The notes below the pieces were generated by a model. It did no database searches. It was not told the origin of the DNA and saw only the letters and a program-made list of their open reading frames with translations. A stretch of 7,962 bases of DNA, from assembly GCA_964642445.1 (NCBI GenBank), contig CAZXQZ010000192.1, forward strand, positions 1 through 7,962. Reading direction: 5' to 3'. Below are positions 1-4,471 of the stretch, one piece after another. Each line of letters begins with the position of its first letter. The stretch's first letter is position 1. This DNA comes from SSC4 sp964642445. Lineage in GTDB: Bacteria > Chloroflexota > Anaerolineae > SSC4 > Amarolineaceae. Made by a program: the position numbers and the translations under genes.

Positions 1-2
1 CC

Positions 3-527
3 CAGCACCTGGTGCTGCCCGCGGGCAAGGGAGCACTGCTGGAGGCGGCGCGCCTGGCGGCGGAGCGCGCGAAATTGAACACCATCTGGCCGCAGGCGGT
101 GCTTGCGCCGCAGTGGACCGGGATTTTTACGCGACCGCTGGCAATTGATTTTCCAATCACATCACCGTTCGGCACGCGCCGTAGTTACAACGGGGGGCCG
201 GTGTCGAGTTTCCACGAGGGGCAGGACTTTGGCGCGCCTGAGGGCACGCCCGTCGTCGCGCCGGCGGCTGGCCAGGTCGTGCTGGCCGAAGAGCTGGCGG
301 TACGCGGCAACGCCGTGATCATCGATCACGGCGTTGGTTTGCACACCGGTTACTGGCATTTATCCAAAATCGATGTGCGGCCCGGCCAGGTGGTACAGGC
401 CGGTGACAAATTGGGCGAAGTCGGCACCACGGGCCTATCGACCGGGTGGCACCTCCACTGGGAGGCACGCATTGGCGCGACACCGGTTGATCCGCTGCCG
501 CTGCTGCAACGGGCCTTGCCCGATTAG
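3..527 (+). CDS. M23 (LytM-type) metallopeptidase, 5' partial
   Basis: This is the C-terminal part of a zinc peptidase of the M23/LytM family, which cuts peptidoglycan cross-bridges outside the membrane. The frame is open to the window edge (first full codon at 3), so the GTG at 12 need not be the true start; residues are numbered from it. The zinc-site residues are all visible: H68 and D72 in HEGQD, and H147-L148-H149 in GWHLHWE, with H116 in YWHLS also conserved. The order SPFGTRR, HxGxD, GTPVVAPAAGQV, VIIDHG, YWHLS and HLHWE is typical of the family. A Trp (146) stands where M23 enzymes usually have Pro just before HLH. A signal peptide or upstream domain would lie outside the window. The TAG stop overlaps the stop of the convergent gene. 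The family call is firm; the exact substrate and full length are unknown. Confidence 0.93.
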   Translation, partial: QHLVLPAGKGALLEAARLAAERAKLNTIWPQAVLAPQWTGIFTRPLAIDFPITSPFGTRRSYNGGPVSSFHEGQDFGAPEGTPVVAPAAGQVVLAEELAVRGNAVIIDHGVGLHTGYWHLSKIDVRPGQVVQAGDKLGEVGTTGLSTGWHLHWEARIGATPVDPLPLLQRALPD

Positions 528-1381
528 CGTTTTTCCCACCACACGTAGACTTCAGCGCGTCCGGTGTCTTCGTAGTATTCGACCACGATCGTATGGCTGC
601 CCGCGTTGAGCACCACATCGTGGTAGAATCCTGTGGCCGCCTGGATGCGCCACTCGTCGATGATGATCTGCCCGTCGACCCAGACCCGGACGCCATCATC
701 GCTGCGGGCAAAGAAGCGGTACAAACCGGCACTAAAGTGCGCCGTACGGCTCCAATGGGCCGAGAAAAAATCGGCCGTCACGACCTGCGGATTGGGCGAG
801 CCAAACCCCCAGTTGAAGTTGATCGCGGCATCGTTGCGGGTCAGAACAGGGCTGCCGGCTAGATCGACGTTGTTGAAGTATTTGCCGGCCCACGGACCGC
901 CTGGCGGGGGCGGCGGCGGCGGGGGTGGGGGTGGGGGTGTGCCGCGGCATGGAATCACCAGGTGCTGCCCGACGTAGATGCGGTTGACGTTGGTGATATG
1001 ATTGGCGCGTGCGATGGCTGAGACCGTACTGCCGTAACGGGCGGCAATGCTGCTCAGGGTGTCACCTCGCCTGACAGTGTAGTGGATAGGGCATTGTCCC
1101 GGCGGCGGGGGCGGTGTGCCGCCCCCGGTTGGAATGCACAGGACCTGCCCCACGTAGATGCGGTTCAAATTTGTGATTCGATTGGCGCGGGCGATGGCCC
1201 AGGGATCGACACGGTAACGGGCAGCAATGCCGTACATCGTATCGCCCGCCCGCACGCGGTAGTAGGTGCAGGTGGCCGCAGCGGGGGCAGCATCTCCGGG
1301 TGCGGCCATGGCCCCAACCGGTGTGACCACCACCAACAACACAAGCGCCACTGCGCCCAACCAGCGCATTGAACGTCTCAT
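524..1381 (-). CDS. Secreted LysM-LysM-polyproline-PA14 domain protein
   Basis: A 285-residue exported protein likely to bind peptidoglycan or other glycans at the cell surface. It has a positively charged N-terminus (MRRSMRW), a hydrophobic core (about 8-24) and a likely cleavage site near AMA-A, giving a Sec signal peptide. LysM domains lie at about 38-84 and 98-144, each with the (V)RxGDT motif and an RIYVGQ segment. A run of 12 prolines (149-160) links them to a PA14 domain (about 163-283). That domain shows WAGKYFNN, the INFNWG segment, SDDGVRVWVDG and VEYYED, a fold seen in carbohydrate-binding modules. Each LysM is bracketed by two cysteines (C38/C82 and C97/C145), which could form disulfides after export. 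The start is supported by a near-perfect AAAGGAGG ribosome site a few bases upstream; Met5 is the only close alternative. No catalytic domain is present, so a binding or scaffold role is inferred. The convergent M23 gene fits a cell-wall theme. Confidence 0.93.
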   Translation of the reverse strand: MRRSMRWLGAVALVLLVVVTPVGAMAAPGDAAPAAATCTYYRVRAGDTMYGIAARYRVDPWAIARANRITNLNRIYVGQVLCIPTGGGTPPPPPGQCPIHYTVRRGDTLSSIAARYGSTVSAIARANHITNVNRIYVGQHLVIPCRGTPPPPPPPPPPPPGGPWAGKYFNNVDLAGSPVLTRNDAAINFNWGFGSPNPQVVTADFFSAHWSRTAHFSAGLYRFFARSDDGVRVWVDGQIIIDEWRIQAATGFYHDVVLNAGSHTIVVEYYEDTGRAEVYVWWEKR

Positions 1382-1382
1382 A

Positions 1383-1394
1383 TTTCCTCCTTTT
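1383..1394 (-). promoter_or_regulatory. Strong Shine-Dalgarno for the LysM-PA14 gene
   Basis: On the minus strand the bases read AAAAGGAGGAAAT directly ahead of the ATG at 1381, with the GGAGG core four to six bases from the start. This fixes the start codon at 1381 over the internal Met5 and suggests efficient translation. Confidence 0.8.
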
Positions 1395-1420
1395 GGTTAG
1401 TCGGGTCGTTTGAGTTCACA

Positions 1421-1438
1421 GGACGATAGCGATCGTCC
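1421..1438. repeat. Inverted repeat upstream of LysM-PA14 gene
   Basis: GGACGAT and ATCGTCC form a perfect 7-bp inverted repeat around a 4-base spacer, centred about 49 bases upstream of the LysM-PA14 start codon. It could be an operator or a small 5'-leader hairpin. No T-tract follows on either strand, so it is not an intrinsic terminator. Confidence 0.45.
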
Positions 1439-1474
1439 CGCGACACGTTACCATCGGCCGCAAGCTGCGTACGT

Positions 1475-1494
1475 CAGGCTGGTATTCCAGCCTG
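1475..1494. repeat. Perfect 8-bp palindrome with TATT loop, REP-like
   Basis: CAGGCTGG and CCAGCCTG flank a TATT loop, giving a GC-rich perfect stem. Neither side has a run of T, so it is unlikely to be a Rho-independent terminator. Short GC-rich palindromes of this kind are often dispersed in multiple copies in intergenic DNA; only one copy is visible here. Confidence 0.6.
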
Positions 1495-1689
1495 TGTTCG
1501 GGCGAATCTCTTGTTCGTGCGTATCAACTACTGAGTAAGACGTTGTTCTGGCCAAAAAGTGCCGCCCAGATAAGCTCTGTAAGGCGATCTTGATCCTATC
1601 CACCCGCGGCGTGTGCCCTGTATGGTACGGCGACGCTGGAACGGGCTGGACGCATCGATGGCGCCGGCGTGAGGTCACATCGCCAGTGG

Positions 1690-1893
1690 TCAGGCGCGTT
1701 CGATCACTTCGGTCAGCGTGCGGGCCACGGTAAAGAAGCCAATACCAAGTTTGATCCAGTCACCGGCATTGATATTGGAAACCTCAAAGGACCCTGAGCG
1801 CTTCTCCTGACCTGAAGCCAGCCAGGCAAGCACACCACCGGCGGCTGCGCCCACGAATACTCCGAAAATGATACGTTTTTGGGTAGGTGACAT
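1690..1893 (-). CDS. Small membrane protein, YtxH-like
   Basis: A 67-residue protein with one predicted transmembrane helix at about 8-27. The helix contains a glycine zipper (G11, G15, G19), followed by a charged GQEKR turn. A second amphipathic stretch (DWIKLGIGFF, 45-54) precedes a C-terminal helix. The layout of a short cationic N-terminus, a Gly/Ala-rich helix and a polar stretch recalls the YtxH family, whose role is poorly defined. The gene starts 25 bases after the stop of the upstream membrane-protein gene, so the two are probably co-transcribed. The ribosome site is poor: AGGAGA at 1907-1912 lies 14 bases from the ATG, and there is no in-frame start nearer to it. Family membership is an inference from the pattern; that the gene is real is supported by its hydrophobic profile and operon position. 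Confidence 0.65.
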   Translation of the reverse strand: MSPTQKRIIFGVFVGAAAGGVLAWLASGQEKRSGSFEVSNINAGDWIKLGIGFFTVARTLTEVIERA

Positions 1894-1918
1894 AGAAAGT
1901 TCAGCATCTCCTATAGGA

Positions 1919-2221
1919 TTAGGGTGTCGGCGGCTGCTTGCGTGACACGAGGTTGGTGATCGTGCGCGCTGTGGTTTCGGCTCGTGCCCATTCGGACTTG
2001 ACGCGAATGACCGGTTCTGTCACCTGGGTCGAGCCTTTTTGTACGGCATCATGGACCTGCCACATGACCGACTGGACTTGCGGCATCTTCGTGGGCAGCA
2101 CGCGGTTCAGCGCACGCATGCCACGCCAGGCGAAGTAGAGGGCCACCAGGGGAATCAACGACAGGATGATCGAAAGACCGATGAGGAAGATCAGTGATAT
2201 GTCAGTCCACGTGAAAATCAT
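1919..2221 (-). CDS. Small membrane protein, YtxG/DUF948-like
   Basis: A 100-residue protein with an N-terminal transmembrane helix (about 8-31), followed by a basic WRGMR junction and a mostly helical soluble tail (about 45-95) that may form a coiled coil. DUF948 proteins such as Bacillus YtxG have this arrangement. In Bacillus ytxG lies beside ytxH, and here a YtxH-like gene follows directly. The start at 2221 is supported by AAGGGAG at 2232-2238, ten bases upstream, and by a consensus-like promoter at 2268-2296. The tail has no enzymatic motif; a role in envelope organisation or stress is a guess from the family. The TAA stop lies 25 bases before the next start. Confidence 0.7.
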   Translation of the reverse strand: MIFTWTDISLIFLIGLSIILSLIPLVALYFAWRGMRALNRVLPTKMPQVQSVMWQVHDAVQKGSTQVTEPVIRVKSEWARAETTARTITNLVSRKQPPTP

Positions 2222-2267
2222 CAGATGGCATCTCCCTTCGAGCGCTGTGTGACATCGTTACGCTGCG

Positions 2268-2296
2268 ATTATAACAGAAAAACATGCATTAGGCAA
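2268..2296 (-). promoter_or_regulatory. Sigma-70 type promoter for the YtxG/YtxH-like pair
   Basis: Read leftward, TTGCCT (2296-2291) and a perfect TATAAT (2273-2268) are separated by exactly 17 bases. Transcription would begin near 2261, giving a leader of about 40 bases before the ATG at 2221. Confidence 0.65.
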
Positions 2297-2325
2297 TTGT
2301 TTGATGGATTTGCATGCTTTGCAGC

Positions 2326-2354
2326 TTGACGGACCTGCCCGCGCTGGCTATAAT
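2326..2354 (+). promoter_or_regulatory. Sigma-70 type promoter, rightward, divergent
   Basis: TTGACG (2326-2331) and a perfect TATAAT (2349-2354) are separated by 17 bases, five of six and six of six matches to consensus. Transcription would start near 2361. It faces away from the leftward promoter at 2268-2296, with the two -35 boxes only 29 bases apart. Confidence 0.68.
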
Positions 2355-2360
2355 GAAAAT

Positions 2361-2455
2361 TAGTTGGCGGGACATGCCAGGCATCCAACCGGTGGGTGTC
2401 TGGCCGCGGTGGAGCGGTTCATTGCCGGTGTGTGGAAGAGGATGGTTAAACACCG
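2361..2455 (+). ncRNA. Putative structured leader RNA with two hairpins
   Basis: The transcript from the promoter at 2326-2354 would begin with about 95 bases before the first usable start codon of the next gene. The first hairpin pairs 2376-2387 with 2393-2404: 12 base pairs, two of them G-U, around an ACCGG loop. A second pairs CGGTGT (2426-2431) with ACACCG (2450-2455) and holds the purine-rich GGAAGAGGA in its loop, just ahead of the TTG start at 2456. Such a design could control translation or be a small RNA in its own right. I recognise no known riboswitch class. Confidence 0.4.
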
Positions 2456-2737
2456 TTGGACAAATTCGGCGTGACACTGGTGCCAGCCGAAAATCGTGTG
2501 GTCTGGCATCTACCTGAGCTTCCTGGACGCGTGGAACATATCTGCTGGGGTCGGCACGATGTTTCGCTCGAACGCCTGGCCGACAGCGGGGCAGGGCTTG
2601 TAATCGAAGTAACGGCCCAACTCCCGTTCGAGCTCGAAGTGGAGGCCGGCGCGGTGGTGTTTTACGAGTCGGTGCCGGCGGGCCGTACCCGCTATGTCTT
2701 GACCCATTTGGACCGCAGCGACGTGCGGCAGGTGTGA
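2456..2737 (+). CDS. Hypothetical protein, about 93 residues
   Basis: I do not recognise this protein. It is soluble, with no signal peptide or membrane helix and a single Cys, and alternating hydrophobic and charged residues (for example GLVIEVTAQLPFELEVEAGAV) suggest a beta-rich fold. Third-position GC is high, like the neighbours, and it sits behind a very good promoter, which supports a real gene. The start is uncertain: a stop at 2447-2449 closes the frame, so the first candidate is TTG at 2456, then GTG at 2471. Neither has a well-spaced ribosome site. An ATG at 2442, close behind GGAAGAGG, opens an 11-codon frame (including its stop) whose TGA overlaps the GTG. That could mean translational coupling or a frameshift near 2465. 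It ends 117 bases before the CBS gene. Confidence 0.6.
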   Translation: MDKFGVTLVPAENRVVWHLPELPGRVEHICWGRHDVSLERLADSGAGLVIEVTAQLPFELEVEAGAVVFYESVPAGRTRYVLTHLDRSDVRQV

Positions 2738-2752
2738 GCACTGGCGCCGCTT

Positions 2753-2768
2753 CATGATGTGAATCATG
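2753..2768 (+). promoter_or_regulatory. CRP/FNR-family-like binding site
   Basis: CATGAT-GTGA-ATCATG is a perfect inverted repeat containing TGAT-N4-ATCA, the core of the FNR consensus TTGAT-N4-ATCAA. It lies in the gap before the CBS/folD pair. Its centre (2760.5) falls 41.5 bases before 2802, the start expected from the TGC-TACAGT extended -10 at 2787-2795. That spacing is classic for class II activation. The regulator is not in the window. Confidence 0.42.
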
Positions 2769-2786
2769 GGAAATGGGGGCCGGGTC

Positions 2787-2795
2787 TGCTACAGT
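2787..2795 (+). promoter_or_regulatory. Candidate extended -10 for CBS-folD
   Basis: TGC followed by TACAGT matches an extended -10 (four of six plus TGn). No -35 match is present 17 bases upstream, as expected if an activator bound at 2753-2768 is needed. It would start transcription around 2802. Confidence 0.35.
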
Positions 2796-2854
2796 CACAC
2801 CAAATGTATGAAAACTATCCGGTTTTACCAGACGATACCACAGTGAGGGAGACC

Positions 2855-3277
2855 ATGTCTGAAAAGCGTGTCAGAGACATCATGCACAAGGGCGTTATCG
2901 CCTGTCACCCGAACACAGCCGTGGCTGAGGTCGTGCGCGTACTGGCCGACACCGAGGTGCACGGCGTTGTCGTCACCGGCGCATCCGGTGAGTTGGTGGG
3001 CATCATCTCGCACATGGATGTCATTCCGCTGTACAACAAAGAACTGGAAGGCAAGACAGCAGGTGACATCATGACCAGGGATGTCATCACCGTGTCGCTC
3101 GACGCCAGCGTGCAGGAGGCCATGCAGCTCATGGTGGCCCGCCACATTCACCGCCTGGTGGTCAGTGATCGCAATGAAAAGGGATTGCTGATCCCGGTGG
3201 GGGTACTATCGACGACGGACATCGTGCGCGATATGCGGGGCTCGCGCTGGATGTGGTATTTTAGTCCCAATCCGTGA
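2855..3277 (+). CDS. CBS domain-pair protein
   Basis: A 140-residue soluble protein made almost entirely of two CBS domains (about 5-60 and 67-126). Such pairs form a Bateman module that binds adenine nucleotides or S-adenosylmethionine and senses energy state. VRDIMHKG and AGDIMTRD open the repeats, and the segments VGIISHMDVI and VGVLSTTDIV close them; the Ser/Thr-x-x-Asp near each end contacts ribose in known structures. No attached effector domain is seen, so it probably regulates a partner or a transporter. I chose the ATG at 2855 because GAGGGAG (2845-2851) precedes it. The frame continues upstream to 2759, with another ATG at 2804 that would give a 157-residue product, possible only from a nearly leaderless message. 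The aromatic tail (RWMWYF) is unusual. FolD begins 22 bases downstream, implying one operon. Confidence 0.9.
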   Translation: MSEKRVRDIMHKGVIACHPNTAVAEVVRVLADTEVHGVVVTGASGELVGIISHMDVIPLYNKELEGKTAGDIMTRDVITVSLDASVQEAMQLMVARHIHRLVVSDRNEKGLLIPVGVLSTTDIVRDMRGSRWMWYFSPNP

Positions 3278-3299
3278 TATCGAACGAGAAAGAGCCACT

Positions 3300-4181
3300 A
3301 TGACGGCACAGATTATCGATGGCAAGGCCATTGCCGCCCAGATTCGGGCCGACATTGGCCGCGAAGTGACCGACCTGAAAGCCCGCCTGGGACGCGTACC
3401 GGGCCTGGCGGCGATACTGGTGGGCACCGATCCGGCCTCACAGTCGTACGTCCGGTCCAAACACAAGGCGTGTGCGCAGGCCGGCATTCAATCGTTTGCC
3501 TATGAGCTGCCGGAAACTGTCAGCCAGGCGGAATTGGAAGGCCTGGTGCGCGAGCTCAATACCAACCCCGACGTCAACGGTATCCTCGTGCAGCTGCCGC
3601 TGCCCAAAGGATTGGATGAAGAAGCGGTCCTCAGCACGGTGCACATCGAAAAAGATGTCGACGGCTTTCATCCCATCAACATTGGCCGGCTCAATATGAA
3701 GGGTCGCCCGCCGCTCTTCGTTTCGTGCACACCTGCGGGCGTGTTGGCACTGCTCGATGCCGTCGGCACGCCGATCAGCGGCGCCGACACCGTCGTCATC
3801 GGGCGCAGTAACATCGTGGGAATTCCGGTAGCGGCCCTCCTGCGCAACCGCGACGCAACCGTCACCGTCTGTCACAGCCGCACGCGCGATCTACCAGACA
3901 AAGTGCGCCGGGCCGATATCGTGGTTGCCGCGATTGGCCGGGCAGAGATGATTCGCGGCGATTGGATTCGACCCGGGGCAGTGGTCATCGACGTGGGTAT
4001 CAACCGCATCGAAGATCCCACTTCGCCCACCGGATCGCGCCTGGTCGGCGACGTCGCCTTCGAAGAAGCACGCCAGGTGGCGAGCGCCATCACCCCAGTA
4101 CCCGGCGGCGTAGGCCCGATGACGATTGCCATGCTGCTGCAGAATACGCTGATCAGCTTCAAACGCGCCAACGGATTGTAA
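3300..4181 (+). CDS. folD: FolD bifunctional methylene-THF dehydrogenase/cyclohydrolase
   Basis: A cytosolic enzyme that oxidises 5,10-methylene-tetrahydrofolate with NADP and hydrolyses the product to 10-formyl-tetrahydrofolate, supplying one-carbon units for purines and formyl-Met. The 293-residue length is normal. The catalytic Y50 and K54 (YVRSK), Q98 (VQLPLP) and D121 (KDVDGF) sit at the same numbers as in E. coli FolD. The dinucleotide-binding GRSNIVGIP (168-176) and the signature PVPGGVGPMT (266-275) are intact. The usual RPCTP segment reads VSCTP. The ATG at 3300 starts 22 bases after the CBS gene; the ribosome site is weak (AAAGAG), suggesting dependence on coupling or on the upstream transcript. 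A long hairpin follows the stop. I see no reason to think the enzyme is inactive. Confidence 0.98.
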   Translation: MTAQIIDGKAIAAQIRADIGREVTDLKARLGRVPGLAAILVGTDPASQSYVRSKHKACAQAGIQSFAYELPETVSQAELEGLVRELNTNPDVNGILVQLPLPKGLDEEAVLSTVHIEKDVDGFHPINIGRLNMKGRPPLFVSCTPAGVLALLDAVGTPISGADTVVIGRSNIVGIPVAALLRNRDATVTVCHSRTRDLPDKVRRADIVVAAIGRAEMIRGDWIRPGAVVIDVGINRIEDPTSPTGSRLVGDVAFEEARQVASAITPVPGGVGPMTIAMLLQNTLISFKRANGL

Positions 4182-4209
4182 CCGCACATAACGGGTGTTT
4201 TTCAACCGC

Positions 4210-4263
4210 AAGGAACGCATAGAACACAGAGTGGCGCATTTCTCTGTGCCCTGTGCGTTCTTT
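4210..4263 (+). terminator. Long imperfect hairpin after folD, possible terminator
   Basis: Bases 4210-4231 pair with 4242-4263 over 22 positions: 18 Watson-Crick, two G-U and two A-C mismatches, with a 10-base loop. It begins 28 bases after the folD stop, and its 3' arm runs into TTCTTTTGTTG, a weak T-tract. The arms carry AACGCA and CACAGAG, words that recur in dispersed intergenic repeats of several phyla, so it may be such an element that also ends transcription. Confidence 0.5.
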
Positions 4264-4341
4264 TGTTGTAGATCGTGCAAACCGGCGCAAATAATCATTC
4301 TGGTTTGGATGGCAACGTTGGGTGTGCCCCAGGCACACACC

Positions 4342-4403
4342 ACACCCTCACCCACGCACCCAGTGGCTGCGCCAAACACACAACACCCTCACCCACGCAC
4401 CCA
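4342..4403. repeat. Direct repeat, two 21-bp copies, period 41
   Basis: An identical 21-base sequence rich in CCCTCACCCACG occurs at 4342-4362 and 4383-4403, separated by 20 unlike bases. On the minus strand the copies are GGG-rich. Only two copies are present, which is too few for a CRISPR array. Confidence 0.75.
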
Positions 4404-4409
4404 ATCATT

Positions 4410-4429
4410 TGCGTCAATTTGCGTCAATT
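4410..4429. repeat. Tandem decamer TGCGTCAATT x2
   Basis: TGCGTCAATT is repeated directly twice, followed by CGCGG. Similar gcgtcaatt/aattgacgc words are familiar as scattered intergenic repeats in several bacterial phyla, so it may belong to the same kind of element as the hairpin upstream. Confidence 0.65.
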
Positions 4430-4471
4430 CGCGGTTTACCCAAAATTCCGCGGACCCCCCACCAACCCTCG

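Larger units (their letters stand above)
1382..1689. other. 308-base intergenic region with two palindromes
   Basis: This gap lies between two leftward genes. A leftward open frame at 1448-1678 looks spurious: its product is Arg/His/Ser-rich, has no recognisable motif, and would overlap the palindrome at 1475-1494. What the gap does hold is the LysM gene's ribosome site, an inverted repeat at 1421-1438 and the perfect palindrome at 1475-1494. I found no convincing sigma-70 promoter for the LysM gene; the best match has only 3 of 6 bases at -35. Confidence 0.6.
4182..4471. other. Repeat-rich gap between convergent folD and recQ-like genes
   Basis: No gene is evident. The 290 bases hold a long imperfect hairpin (4210-4263), a small GTGTGCC/GGCACAC hairpin (4322-4338), a 21-bp direct repeat with 41-base period (4342-4403) and a tandem decamer (4410-4429). 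The frames that cross it give low-complexity His/Pro/Thr peptides, typical of translated repeats rather than proteins. Confidence 0.7.

Noticed and set aside
1448..1678. 76-residue minus-strand frame in the gap upstream of the LysM gene
   Set aside because: No family features, would read through the palindrome at 1475-1494, and has no clear ribosome site. Probably chance.
2314..2517. 67-residue plus-strand frame
   Set aside because: Its start lies inside the promoter at 2326-2354 upstream of the predicted transcript start, and its sequence shows no protein-like pattern.
2289..2798. 169-residue minus-strand frame
   Set aside because: It runs through the divergent promoters and antisense to the hypothetical gene, is Pro/Arg-rich, and has no motif or ribosome site.
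4342..4429. Possible CRISPR-like array
   Set aside because: Only two copies of the 21-bp unit with one spacer, and an unrelated tandem decamer; no cas genes nearby.
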